NCBI GenBank assembly: GCA_034435435.1
Contig: DAOTXN010000089.1
Coordinates: forward strand, 1-64,000
Direction of reading: 5' to 3'
DNA length: 64,000 nt
DNA from: DAOTXN01 sp034435435
GTDB lineage: Bacteria > Chloroflexota > Anaerolineae > S140-20
Numbering within the stretch: position 1 is the stretch's first letter; each line of letters opens with the position of its first letter. The notes under the pieces were generated by a model, which was given only the letters and a program-made list of their open reading frames with translations, did no database searches and was not told the origin of the DNA. This document shows positions 8,165-15,847 of the stretch, one piece after another. Made by a program: the position numbers and the translations under genes.

Positions 8165-8317
8165 TCTCGGAAAGTGGTTGCCGTGGGGCACAACAACGAA
8201 TTTGGAATTAAACGAATTGGTGGCGTGGGGCGAAAAACCTGTGGTGAGCAGAGTCGAACCATTCGTTCCTTTCCCCATTCGTTGTTGTGTTTTGAGCCAA
8301 ACCAAGACTTTCCGAGA
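8165..8317. repeat. Long imperfect palindrome between peroxiredoxin and radical SAM genes
   Basis: Three blocks are mirrored in order: TCTCGGAAAGT (8165-8175 / 8307-8317), CACAACAACGAAT (near 8189-8201 / 8277-8289) and AACGAATTGGT / ACCATTCGTT nearer the centre. The spacing between blocks differs by a few bases on each arm, like an aged inverted-repeat element. No gene is recognisable in 8037-8396. Confidence 0.6.
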
Positions 8318-8396
8318 ACTCTCCCACTTTCTTTTCGCGCCCTGGCTGAAAGGGCTGCGACGGCGCTTTTCTCACTTCTGGTTATGTCCCAGTTCT

Positions 8397-9347
8397 TTAT
8401 TTTCTTGCTTGGCTGGGCAGCTTTCGCATATAGAACGTTCGCCCTTGGTGTTCGATCTCGACCAGTCGCCCTTGATTCAGTAAACGGTGGACGACGGCCC
8501 AGTCGGCTCCGGCTCGCGCCAGGAACTCGGTGACTGCCTCTTTGCGCATCGGGTGCACCGCCGTAATACTCAACAGGTCTTCCTCGGCATCCCCTGTAAA
8601 AGCGAAAGCGTTGCCCTCGTAACCGATCAGGAGCTCTACCCGCTCCACCGTCTGGCTCAAGATCTGAAAAGCCCGGTGGATGGCGTGCTCGTCGGGTAGT
8701 TGCACCCATTGTTCGGCCGGGGGCCGGATGGGGACAGACAGATAGGCTCTGTCAGGTCGAAGGCGAGACAAAAACTCGGCCACCGCGCAGAGTTGCGCCT
8801 CGTCGTCGTTGACGCCCGCCACGAGCATCGTCTCTGTCACCAATCTGCCCGGGTAGACCCCGGCGAACTCGAGCGCCCCAGCCAGGATCGAGGCCAGCTC
8901 CAGATTGCCATGCGGACGGTTGATGCGCCGCCAGGCTTTTTCTGTGACGGCGTCCACCTTTAGAGAGACCCAATCGGCCTCCATCAAATCCTCTCGCACA
9001 TCTTGCCGCCAGGTGAGGGAATTGTTGGTGATCACGGCAATGGGCAAGTCCAATGACTTCAAGAGCTGTATCTCGCGGCCGAGATTGGCGTCCAACGCCG
9101 GCTCGCCATCCGGCACAAAGGTGAGGTAATCAACGGCCTCCCCGCTTGCTCTGGCTCTTTCGACCTTGTCCTGCACGGCCCGCCGGACCTTCTCCGGCGC
9201 ATAGAATGTGCTGCGCTTGATGCGCATCCCGATAGTGCGTCCCAATTGGCAATACACACAGGCATATGTGCAGTTCTTGGGCGGGATATTGTTGATCCCC
9301 AGGCTACGCCCCAAGCGCCTGGATGGCACCGGCCCAAAGGCGATCAT
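8397..9347 (-). CDS. Radical SAM protein (COG0731-like)
   Basis: The N-terminal region contains the radical SAM cluster motif CTYACVYC (CxxxCxxC, about residues 26-33) after the GPVPSRRLGRSLGINNIPPKNC signature typical of COG0731-type radical SAM proteins. FVPDGEPALD and the following strands fit the partial TIM barrel. A C-terminal part (about 235-316) resembles a small winged-helix segment (AVTEFLARAGADWAVVHRLLNQGRLVEIEHQGRTFYMRK, split here only for description). It would cleave SAM in a substrate modification that cannot be named from sequence. ATG 9347 lies 29 bp after the Mrp stop, so it probably is the last gene of the Fe-S operon, and needs its own 4Fe-4S cluster. Confidence 0.85.
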   Translation of the reverse strand: MIAFGPVPSRRLGRSLGINNIPPKNCTYACVYCQLGRTIGMRIKRSTFYAPEKVRRAVQDKVERARASGEAVDYLTFVPDGEPALDANLGREIQLLKSLDLPIAVITNNSLTWRQDVREDLMEADWVSLKVDAVTEKAWRRINRPHGNLELASILAGALEFAGVYPGRLVTETMLVAGVNDDEAQLCAVAEFLSRLRPDRAYLSVPIRPPAEQWVQLPDEHAIHRAFQILSQTVERVELLIGYEGNAFAFTGDAEEDLLSITAVHPMRKEAVTEFLARAGADWAVVHRLLNQGRLVEIEHQGRTFYMRKLPSQARK

Positions 9348-9376
9348 TTCCTTTTCAACCTCATCTGCGTCGGCTT

Positions 9377-10145
9377 TCAGATAAAAAGCGGGACGGTTTT
9401 GGTGGCCGGGATTCGCTCGACTATTTTTTCCGCGATGGGTGCGAACATCTCGCCCGCATACTTTTCAATCTCACCCGCATCGCAGCAACGGGCTAGCTCG
9501 GGATCCAATGGCAGCCGTCCCAGCAGCGGCGTCCAGAATTCCTGCGCTGTCTGCTGGGCGCAACTGGGGCCAAAGGCGTGGATCTCTTTTCCGCACTGAG
9601 GGCACACGACGTAACTCATATTCTCCACCAATCCCAGGATCGGCGCGTTCATGCGTTGGGCCATGTGAGCGGCCTTGCGCACGACCATCCCCGCCAGGTC
9701 CTGCGGCGAGGTGACCAACACGACCCCGCTCAACGGAATAGACTGCATCACCGTCAGCGTCGCGTCCGACGTGCCGGGGGGCAGGTCCACGATCAGATAG
9801 TCTAGATCGCCCCAGGCTACGTCCGTCCAGAACTGTTTGATGGCGCTGCTGATGAGCGGGCCGCGCCAGATGACGGCGTCATCCTCGTCGGGGAGCAGCA
9901 GATTGATGGACATTACCCCGATACCGCTCTCTGTCTCGGCCGGAAGCATACCGGCCGGACCCACCGGCGGCGGTTGATGCAGGCCGAACATCTTGGGGAT
10001 GCTGGGACCGGTAATGTCGGCATCTAACGCCCACCCGCGCTCCCTGCCGGCGCAGCGCCGCCGCCAGCAGCGCCGCCACCGACGATTTGCCAACCCCACC
10101 CTTGCCGCTCAACACGGCCACTACGTGAGTGATTTTGTCAGTCAT
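9377..10145 (-). pseudogene. mrp: Mrp/ApbC-family Fe-S carrier ATPase, frameshifted
   Basis: Two overlapping frames together make one Mrp protein. Frame 1 from ATG 10145 gives MTDKITHVVAVLSGKGGVGKSS (Walker A) up to RRQGARVGV; frame 2 continues with LDADITGPSIPKMFGL and runs through DLPPGTSDATLT and the C-terminal cluster-binding motif CPQCGK to the stop at 9377. The shift lies near 10026-10036, in a G-rich stretch (GGGTGGGCG). Mrp/NBP35 proteins bind and deliver 4Fe-4S clusters. The rest of the protein is intact with no other lesions, so a sequencing error or a very recent mutation is as likely as true decay. The ATG overlaps a TGA of an upstream short frame (ATGA). Confidence 0.8.
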
Positions 10146-10222
10146 CTTTCCTCCTCGACAAGCTGGAGGCGCGCGGCCTCCTCAATTTCACGCCGGACGG
10201 CCCACCGGGCCAAGAAACTAAT

Positions 10223-10276
10223 GTAGGGCAGGTTTCTATACCTGCCCCCAGATGGCGGGTAAGAAACCCGCCCTAC
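10223..10276. repeat. GTAGGGCG palindromic repeat, copy B, overlapping a stop codon
   Basis: A 54-bp palindrome starting GTAGGGCAGGTTTC and ending GAAACCCGCCCTAC, matching copy A at 5003-5059. As in copy A, its outer CTA (10273-10275) is read as the TAG stop of the adjacent minus-strand reading frame, here the decayed VKOR frame. Between it and the Mrp start is a short open stretch ending in an ATGA overlap, possibly the original end of the upstream gene. Confidence 0.8.
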
Positions 10277-10988
10277 GGGTGCACCACGATGGCGACCACC
10301 CAGAACAACCCGGTCATCACGAGCGCCGAGGTCAAACACCAGGCGCACGTCGCGCCGATCACAAATGGCTCCAAAAAGGTCAGATAAATAGAGAACAGCA
10401 CGCCGCCAGCGTGCAGCACTTGGAGAAACCGGGCGACGTAACGCTACACCCTGATAGATGACGCTGGCAATCATCCCCAGCAGTACGACGACCGACAGCG
10501 TGTTCCCGGCTGGGTCCTGCCTGAAATTGGCGCGCCAATCGTTCGCTCGAAAAGATACATCACTCACATTGAGGCCTGTTCCCCCAGCGTCGCTGAGCGC
10601 GTGGGATGATGTGAGCGTCGGCGAAGGGATGGGCGGCGCAGCAGGCATCGAGGTCGCGGTGGGCAAAGCCGGGGCCGGAGATGAAGATGATCAGCGTCGG
10701 CGCCCCACGGCGTTCCTGTGACACATCGAAATGTTGCACAGCGGCCTGGTACAATTCCTGCCCGGTGGGATTGATGGTGTTGATCCCCACAATTTCAAGC
10801 TGCTCGCCGTATCGTTCCATCAACGGCGGCAGCACCTCGGTGATCACGTAATGACAGTGGCCGCAAGACGGCGAGTAGAACAAAATGGCCCGCACGACGT
10901 TTCCGGCGGCTTGCAGCGACCGGGCGTGCGAGGCCGCCAGGGTCAGCGCAACGCACAGCAAAAGTAGACCACGGCTGACACGGTGCAT
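10273..10988 (-). pseudogene. Thioredoxin-VKOR fusion protein, broken by deletions/frameshifts
   Basis: The first frame (ATG 10988) gives a signal peptide (RGLLLLCVALTLAASHA) and a thioredoxin-like domain with active site FYSPSCGHCHYV and a GAPTLI cis-Pro segment, then goes out of frame. A second frame holds a Pro/Ser/Thr-rich linker and the start of a membrane segment (GNTLSVVVLLGMIASV). A third frame ends with LFSIYLTFLEPFV and CAWC, the catalytic CxxC helix of vitamin K epoxide reductase homologues. The intact family is an exported Trx domain fused to a four-helix VKOR that makes disulfides. The middle part with the loop cysteines is missing, so two deletions near 10690 and 10430 are inferred. 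The final TAG is inside a palindromic repeat. Confidence 0.75.
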
Positions 10989-11056
10989 TTTTTGCTCCTC
11001 GATGAAACGCCCACGTCGTTCGACTCTGCGCCGGCGTCACGAACACGTGGGCCAGC

Positions 11057-11371
11057 TCATCTTCCGGCGGCAAGCGTCAACTGGTTGATCAACTCGGTCA
11101 ATTCCTCTGCCTGTACATATCCAACGACTTGGATCGTCTGCTGGCTCACACCCGGCGCCTCGGCCACGGCGGCCTTGATACTCATCACCAAAAAGACGGC
11201 GATGGGGCACAACGGCGACGAGGGTCGAAAGGAGTAGCTGACCCGTCCTTCGTCGTCCACCGTTAACGCTTCGACCAGCCGCATACGGATCACGTCCACG
11301 CCGGTCTCCGGGTCGATGACTGTAGACAGGCGGGTGAGAATGGCCTGCCGCAGCGCCTCAGAGTCACTCAC
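11057..11371 (-). CDS. MIP18/DUF59-family Fe-S assembly protein
   Basis: About 104 residues. ALRQAILTRLSTVIDPETGVDVIRM is the start of the MIP18 (PaaD/SufT-like, DUF59) fold, with the conserved DPE and the single-Cys loop SPLCPIAVF. These proteins help mature Fe-S proteins or act as assembly adaptors. GTG 11371 overlaps the previous gene's stop (GTGA), the likely true start; longer starts would overlap far into the ATPase gene. Its position between the ferredoxin-ATPase pair and Mrp supports a role in Fe-S trafficking. Confidence 0.82.
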   Translation of the reverse strand: MSDSEALRQAILTRLSTVIDPETGVDVIRMRLVEALTVDDEGRVSYSFRPSSPLCPIAVFLVMSIKAAVAEAPGVSQQTIQVVGYVQAEELTELINQLTLAAGR

Positions 11372-12261
11372 AGCTTGACCTCTTCCAGCACGCATTCCCA
11401 CATGGCGCGCAGCGCCCGGCTGATCGGACTGTGGGGGGCAAAAGCCGTCACTGGCTGTCCCTGGACCATCGCCTCAGTGACCACAGTGTCAAAAGGCAGC
11501 TTACCGACCACAGGTAGGTCCCTGGCCGCGCAATAGGCTTCGATTTCCAGCGCGCCGGCCGGGTACAGATCGGCTTTGTTGATGCACACCAGCGCCGGCG
11601 CACCGAAATGAGCGGTCGTCGCCAGGACGCGCTCCATGTCGTGGATGCCGGCGACGGTCGGCTCGGCTACGATCAACGCCAGGTCGGCCCCGGCGGCAGC
11701 AGAGATGACCGGGCAACCAATGCCGGGCGGCCCGTCTACCAGCGCCAAGTCACGGCTCTCATCCAGCGCCAATAGCCGCCCCTGCTGCTTGACCAGCGTC
11801 ACCAGCTTGCCCGAATTTTCCTGGCCCGGCCACAGGGCGGCGTGAAAAAGCGGTCCGTGGCGGCTGTCGGAGCGAAACCACTCTCCGGCTACCTGTTCCT
11901 CCATGCGAATGGCTCCGCTGGGGCACTGGTAGAAGCACAAGGCGCAGCCCTCGCAGGCGATGGGGTCTATGCGGTAGACCCCGTTGTGTTCGCTGATGGC
12001 GTCAAAGCGGCACAACGCGGCGCACACGCCGCAACCCTCACACAGCGCCTGGTCAATGCTGGCGACTTGGCCCCCCTTAAACTCGTGCGTCTCTCGTATC
12101 TGGGGCGATAGCACCAATTCCAGGTTCGAGGCGTCCACGTCGGCGTCCACCAGGACGGCGCTCTGTTGAGCGTCGCTACTTGCCGCCAGATGGGCCAGGG
12201 CCGCCGCCACACTGGTCTTGCCAGTGCCCCCTTTGCCGCTGAGAATGACGATTTGTTTCAA
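11368..12261 (-). CDS. MinD-like ATPase with inserted 2x[4Fe-4S] ferredoxin domain (second of pair)
   Basis: P-loop ATPase of the SIMIBI class (MinD/NifH/Mrp-like). Walker A is deviant SGKGGTGKTS at residue 8. A ferredoxin insert at about 65-115 has two CxxCxxCxxxC clusters (CEGCGVCAALC, CEGCALCFYQC). Switch motif VDGPPGIGCPV follows near residue 180, and INKADLYP gives base recognition. The architecture is common beside NifX/NifB-like genes in anaerobes, where it is thought to handle Fe-S or metal cofactors; its exact reaction is unproven. It overlaps the MIP18 gene by a GTGA and lies 13 bp after its paralogue, suggesting a heterodimer. Confidence 0.88.
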   Translation of the reverse strand: MKQIVILSGKGGTGKTSVAAALAHLAASSDAQQSAVLVDADVDASNLELVLSPQIRETHEFKGGQVASIDQALCEGCGVCAALCRFDAISEHNGVYRIDPIACEGCALCFYQCPSGAIRMEEQVAGEWFRSDSRHGPLFHAALWPGQENSGKLVTLVKQQGRLLALDESRDLALVDGPPGIGCPVISAAAGADLALIVAEPTVAGIHDMERVLATTAHFGAPALVCINKADLYPAGALEIEAYCAARDLPVVGKLPFDTVVTEAMVQGQPVTAFAPHSPISRALRAMWECVLEEVKL

Positions 12262-12274
12262 ATCTCCCTCTTGA

Positions 12275-13156
12275 TTAGACCTCCGAGGTCTCCAAGACCT
12301 CGGAGGTCTTGACTATTTCTACAATCTGCGCATACAAGCTCTGGAACTGCTCGACGTATTCCGGCCGGATGTCAACCAGGGGTATGCCGCGAGCGGTTCC
12401 CTCGGCGATGCGCTGATCCAGTGGAATACGCATCAGCACAGGCAAGCCGGCCTCCCGGCAATAATCGTCCACGCCGCTGTCGCCCACACCGTCCCGGTTG
12501 ATGACCACGCCCGCGGGAATGTCCAACGTTTGGGCCACCTGCACAGCCAGGCGCAGGTCGTGCAGGCCGAACGGCGTCGGCTCGGTCACCAGCAATACAA
12601 AATCGGCCCCCCGCATGGACTCGACCACCGGGCAGGTAGCGCCGGGCGGGGCGTCGAGGAGGGTGAGTTCGTAGCTTTGTACATTCGTACATTCGTGTTT
12701 CAGTTGGCGGATGATGGGCACAGCCATGGGCTCGCCGACGTTCAGCACCCCCCGCGCAAAGGCGACGCCAGCGCGGGCAGGGCCGGCTTCGATGACGCCA
12801 ATGAGGTTAGGGATTTCACTGATGGCGGCTTCGGGGCAGGCCAGCGTGCAACTGCCGCAACCATGACACAGTTGCGGAAACACCAGCGCTTTGGTCCCGA
12901 TCACGGCGATGGCGTGCCACTGACACACCTCGGCGCAGCGCCCGCAGTGATTGCAGCGCTCCGCGTCCACCTGCGGGATGAGCACGTTCACCGGCTGTTT
13001 CTGTTCAAAAACCGGCTTTAAAAAAAGGTGAGCGTTGGGCGCTTCTACGTCGCAGTCCAGAAATCGCACGGCGATAGAATCGAGCGCCAACGCCAGGCTG
13101 GTTGCGATGGTGGTTTTGCCGGTGCCACCTTTGCCGCTGGCGACTGCGATGTTCAC
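12275..13156 (-). CDS. MinD-like ATPase with inserted 2x[4Fe-4S] ferredoxin domain (first of pair)
   Basis: Paralogue of the neighbouring ATPase. Walker A ASGKGGTGKTT at the N-terminus, ferredoxin insert with CNHCGRCAEVC and CHGCGSCTLAC (about residues 66-105), switch motif LLDAPPGATCPV, and VINRDGVGD. Both members keep the deviant Walker A lysines and so are likely active ATPases. The last residues KTSEVLETSEV are encoded by a palindromic repeat (12277-12309) and probably are an acquired tail. The ATG start overlaps the NifU-like gene's stop (ATGA), implying translational coupling. Confidence 0.88.
   Translation of the reverse strand: MNIAVASGKGGTGKTTIATSLALALDSIAVRFLDCDVEAPNAHLFLKPVFEQKQPVNVLIPQVDAERCNHCGRCAEVCQWHAIAVIGTKALVFPQLCHGCGSCTLACPEAAISEIPNLIGVIEAGPARAGVAFARGVLNVGEPMAVPIIRQLKHECTNVQSYELTLLDAPPGATCPVVESMRGADFVLLVTEPTPFGLHDLRLAVQVAQTLDIPAGVVINRDGVGDSGVDDYCREAGLPVLMRIPLDQRIAEGTARGIPLVDIRPEYVEQFQSLYAQIVEIVKTSEVLETSEV
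12277..12309. repeat. AGACCTC palindromic repeat inside the 3' end of a gene
   Basis: Two 15-bp units, AGACCTCCGAGGTCT and AGACCTCGGAGGTCT, each self-palindromic and together forming a longer hairpin. It encodes the C-terminal KTSEVLETSEV of the ATPase, whose TAA (12275-12277) lies at its edge. Third palindrome family seen at a gene end in this window. Confidence 0.8.
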
Positions 13157-13629
13157 GCCGCGCTCCTTTGCTGATGGTCCGCGATAGCCGCCTGCAAAGT
13201 TTTGACGGCCAGCGCGGCGCAGTGCGCGTGGTTGGATGGCAAGCCATCTAGCGCCGCCAGCAGGTCGGCGGGAGTCACGTCGTCGGCCTCTGGTAACGAC
13301 TTGCCTTCCACCAGCGTGGCCAGCATCTCGCCGCTGGCAACGGTGGCGTCGCAGCCGTCAGTCGTAAAAGTAACGTGGGCGATGCGCCCGTGCTCGACTT
13401 GCAAGTAAAAGGTCATCAAGTCGCCGCATTCACCCTCGGCGCGGGCAAAGCCGTCGGGGTGTTCCAGCTTGCCCAGGTGCGCCGGGAACAACGCGGCCCG
13501 CAGGGCGGCGGTCGAAAAACGTTGCGCTGCCCTGCGGGCCAGTTCTTGTTCCAGCTCGGCGCGATCTGTTGCGTCGAAAAAGGTCACAGCTTGGTTTTTT
13601 GGAAACGCTTTGCCAGTGTCAGCCATCAT
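13153..13629 (-). CDS. NifU/IscU-like Fe-S scaffold protein
   Basis: 158 residues with the IscU/NifU N-terminal scaffold pattern: HPDGFARAEGECGDLMTFYL (first Cys with GD), TTDGCDATVASGEML (second Cys) and NHAHCAALAVKTLQAA (third Cys). These three cysteines assemble a 2Fe-2S or 4Fe-4S cluster. A divergent N-terminal extension of about 45 residues precedes it. No cysteine desulfurase is adjacent in the operon; the class V aminotransferase at 16131 is on the other strand. ATGA overlap with the downstream ATPase gene. Confidence 0.85.
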   Translation of the reverse strand: MMADTGKAFPKNQAVTFFDATDRAELEQELARRAAQRFSTAALRAALFPAHLGKLEHPDGFARAEGECGDLMTFYLQVEHGRIAHVTFTTDGCDATVASGEMLATLVEGKSLPEADDVTPADLLAALDGLPSNHAHCAALAVKTLQAAIADHQQRSAA

Positions 13630-13641
13630 TCTTTTCCAACG

Positions 13642-14118
13642 CTAGGCGAGCCCATCGAGCCTTGTTTCGACCTCTTCCAACTGCCGGCGCAGCATTTCGG
13701 CCTCTTCTTTCAGGCGACCAATGTCGTCTTGTTCGTACCCGCCGTGGTCGTGGCGACCATGCTCGATGCTCTCGCTGCAAGGGGCCACACCCTGGAGCGC
13801 GCCGCTCAGAAAGCGCTCTAGCGACTGACGCACCGTGCCCGCCGCGCCCGTTACAGGCCGGATGCCAAACTGTTCAAAAAACGCGATGGCGCGGTGGCCC
13901 ATGCCGCCGGTCAGCATCACGTTCACGCCGTGGCTGCTGATAAAGGCCGGCACCTGTCCAGGTTGATGGCTGTGATAGTAGGGATTGTCAACGGCCTGGA
14001 CGGCTTGCAGCGTGTGGTCGTCCATATCCACCAGCACAAAGTGGGGGCAGCGCCCAAAATGGGGGCTGACGATGCTGTCCAGTCCATTATTGTTGTCTGC
14101 AGAAATGGCGATGCGCAT
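13642..14118 (-). CDS. NifX/NifB-like (dinitrogenase Fe-Mo cofactor biosynthesis family) protein
   Basis: RNase H-like fold of the NifX/NafY/VnfX family: MRIAISAD start, SPHFGRCPHFVLVD signature, and LTGGMGHRAIAFFEQFGI. These proteins bind Fe-S or FeMo-co-like clusters; outside diazotrophs the ligand is unknown. The C-terminal 45 residues are polar, with a His-rich HGRHDHGG and a coiled-coil-like RLKEEAEMLRRQLEEVE. Sits between a second family member (14121) and the NifU-like gene; the paralogues are separated by 2 bp. Confidence 0.85.
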   Translation of the reverse strand: MRIAISADNNNGLDSIVSPHFGRCPHFVLVDMDDHTLQAVQAVDNPYYHSHQPGQVPAFISSHGVNVMLTGGMGHRAIAFFEQFGIRPVTGAAGTVRQSLERFLSGALQGVAPCSESIEHGRHDHGGYEQDDIGRLKEEAEMLRRQLEEVETRLDGLA

Positions 14119-14120
14119 GA

Positions 14121-14609
14121 CTAGTTCTCCTTTTCTAATTTTTCGATGCGATCGATGATTTGGGCCAGTTCCCGGCGCAAGTCGACGGCTTGCGCCCGCA
14201 GCGCGGCGATCTCTTGTTCGCGCGCGCCATGTTTGGGTTGGGCGGGTTTCATCCCCGTGTGTTCTGGCACGGTGGATCTGGCGATAGCGGTGAGCTGCCC
14301 AGCCTTGAAGGCCCGCACGACCTCGCCCACCGTCCCGTCGCCGATGGCGTAAATCGAAATCCCGGCGGCTTGCAAGACTTGCATGGCGTTCGGGCCGACG
14401 TTGTCCGTCAGCAGGGCTTGGGCGCCTTGCTGGACGATGAATTGGGCCGCCTGCACACCGGCTCCCCCCGACGCCGACATGGCCGGGTTGGGGAGAGCCG
14501 TGTGTGCCATCGTGTCGGTTTCGACCAAGATAAAGGTGGGGCAGCGACCGAAACGCGGACTGACCGGCGCGTTCAGATCGGTCCCCTGCGCTGTGACGAT
14601 GATTTTCAT
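14121..14609 (-). CDS. NifX/NifB-like protein, second copy
   Basis: Same family as the next gene: MKIIVTAQG start, SPRFGRCPTFILVE signature, LLTDNVGPNAMQVLQAAGI, and a C-terminal coiled coil (REQEIAALRAQAVDLRREL). I start at ATG 14609 because an AAGGAG site sits 5 nt upstream; a TTG at 14624 would run through that site. The two proteins share the same plan of cluster-binding domain followed by coiled coil, so they may pair with each other. Confidence 0.85.
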   Translation of the reverse strand: MKIIVTAQGTDLNAPVSPRFGRCPTFILVETDTMAHTALPNPAMSASGGAGVQAAQFIVQQGAQALLTDNVGPNAMQVLQAAGISIYAIGDGTVGEVVRAFKAGQLTAIARSTVPEHTGMKPAQPKHGAREQEIAALRAQAVDLRRELAQIIDRIEKLEKEN

Positions 14610-14620
14610 TTTTCTCCTTG

Positions 14621-15118
14621 TCAAGAGCGACCGCGCCGTTGGCGACGGCGTTGCCGTTTCTTCTGACCGTTACTCTCGTCGGCGGGCACAGCCGCGACCC
14701 GCTGACCTGTCGCCCAGCGGCTGATGCGCCGGTCTAGCGCGCTGTCCAACACGTCCAGCGCCAACGGCGCCAATCTGGGCGCGACCTCGCGTCCCATCCA
14801 AACCAGGGCGCTTCCGACGGCGGGCAAGACAGCCCGCCGCCACAGCGCCGGCGCGTGTGCGGGCAAGGGGATGATTTTGGGTTCGATGACGGCGACTGCC
14901 GACGGTTGACTGTGGCTCAGCGCTTCCGCTTCGATGACCAGCGCCAGCGCCGAGTTGGGACAGAGCGCAATACACGCCTGGCAGTCGTCGCACAGGGTCG
15001 GGTCAACGACGGCTACGCCCTGAGCCTGTCGAAGGCTGAGAACGCTGAGCGCCCCCGTGGGACAGGCCGGCAGGCAGACGCCGCAGCCTGTGCAGCGTGT
15101 TTCGTCCACGTGAACCAT
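14621..15118 (-). CDS. 2x[4Fe-4S] ferredoxin with basic C-terminal tail
   Basis: Two cluster motifs CTGCGVCLPACP and CDDCQACIALCP in the first 60 residues give a bacterial-type ferredoxin. Between them is an unusual loop (LSLRQAQG) encoded by a known-looking palindromic repeat (15018-15040). About 100 further residues follow, ending in a very basic KKRQRRRQRRGRS. Likely electron carrier for the ATPase/NifX system (inference from operon). ATG 15118 follows a GGGGGTG site. Confidence 0.85.
   Translation of the reverse strand: MVHVDETRCTGCGVCLPACPTGALSVLSLRQAQGVAVVDPTLCDDCQACIALCPNSALALVIEAEALSHSQPSAVAVIEPKIIPLPAHAPALWRRAVLPAVGSALVWMGREVAPRLAPLALDVLDSALDRRISRWATGQRVAAVPADESNGQKKRQRRRQRRGRS
15018..15040. 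repeat. Palindromic repeat inserted in-frame in the ferredoxin gene
   Basis: CCCTGAGCCTGTCGAAGG followed by CTGAG, a widespread bacterial palindrome type. It lies between the codons for the two Fe-S motifs and adds residues SLRQAQG without breaking the frame. Confidence 0.65.
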
Positions 15119-15271
15119 TTCGTTTCACCCCCTTTCCGTTTGATCGTAAATCCGTTTGACGGTATAATTCCTTCACGGCCCGCACAGCGGGTCGTGGGTT
15201 CGGGGCGGGCGGCGAGATGGGCATCACGTGCGCCCGCCCCGACGAGCGAGGTGCTTCGCTACCCCGATGCT

Positions 15272-15598
15272 TTACGATGTCTCTCCCAACTCGTTGATGC
15301 GGCGGTTGATGGCCTCCAGTTGTCCTTTGAGCCACTCGGCCTGGCGCTTGAGGACTTCTTTTTCCTCAGTCGGCGCAGGGCCGTATTCAAAAGGCATCCG
15401 GCCGGGGAGTCCCGTGGCGAAGAACCGGTGGCGCCAACCGCGGCCGCCAGCGAAACCACCGCGTCCCCAGCCCATGCCGTAGCCATAGCCGGGCCTGGGA
15501 TTGGCATAGCCGGGCGCGTCGAATCCGGCGCAGTAACCGGCGCGTCGACCGCTCATCGGCCCCATGCCTAGAGGTCCCATACGGTTTCCTCCTGGCAT
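15272..15598 (-). CDS. DUF5320-family Gly/Met-rich protein
   Basis: Begins MPGGNRMGPLGMGPMSGR and continues with a Gly/Tyr/Pro/Arg-rich region (GYGYGMGWGRGGF) and a C-terminal coiled coil (EKEVLKRQAEWLKGQLEAI), the DUF5320 pattern. Such small proteins are frequent beside NifX-like and MinD-like ATPase genes; their role is unknown. ATG 15598 is placed 7 nt after an AAAGGAGGT site, so the in-frame GTG at 15607 is too close to serve as start. Confidence 0.8.
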   Translation of the reverse strand: MPGGNRMGPLGMGPMSGRRAGYCAGFDAPGYANPRPGYGYGMGWGRGGFAGGRGWRHRFFATGLPGRMPFEYGPAPTEEKEVLKRQAEWLKGQLEAINRRINELGETS

Positions 15599-15626
15599 CT
15601 TGCTCACCTCCTTTCATGCGATCGGT

Positions 15627-15824
15627 TTACTCGCGGGTCATTGGGGTCCCGCATTTCGGGCAGCTCATCTGATAGCAGGGTTGAGCCGCTTGATGTGGCA
15701 CCTTGTGGCCGCAACGGGGGCAGACACATTGTCCGCCCGGCCCGGCTGCTTTCGGTCCACCCATACGGCCCGGCCCTTGACTACTTTTTTGACCTTGCCC
15801 TCCTTGTTTTCGTCCGCGTCCCAC
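15627..15824 (-). CDS. Small zinc-ribbon protein, first gene of the Fe-S operon
   Basis: About 65 residues: Gly/Lys/Gln-rich N-terminus, then CVCPRCGHKVPH and CYQMSCPKCGTPMTRE, two CxxC knuckles of a zinc ribbon (or rubredoxin-like iron site). Similar proteins often accompany DUF5320. I prefer GTG 15824 because GAGGAGG is 8 nt before it; ATG 15830 lies only 2 nt from that site. Longer starts would run into the MITE at 15848, which sits directly upstream and separates the operon from its promoter region. Confidence 0.72.
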   Translation of the reverse strand: MGRGRKQGGQGQKSSQGPGRMGGPKAAGPGGQCVCPRCGHKVPHQAAQPCYQMSCPKCGTPMTRE

Positions 15825-15847
15825 GTTCATCACCTCCTCGTCGATCT

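Noticed and set aside
8230..8270. tRNA-like GGTTCGACTC string on the minus strand near 8250, considered as a possible tRNA-Sec beside the selenoprotein
   Set aside because: The bases around it do not form a T-stem, and no acceptor or anticodon arm can be built; it belongs to the imperfect palindrome.
10142..10666. A 174-codon frame called as a separate gene
   Set aside because: It joins the linker of the broken Trx-VKOR gene to out-of-frame sequence and to a palindromic repeat.
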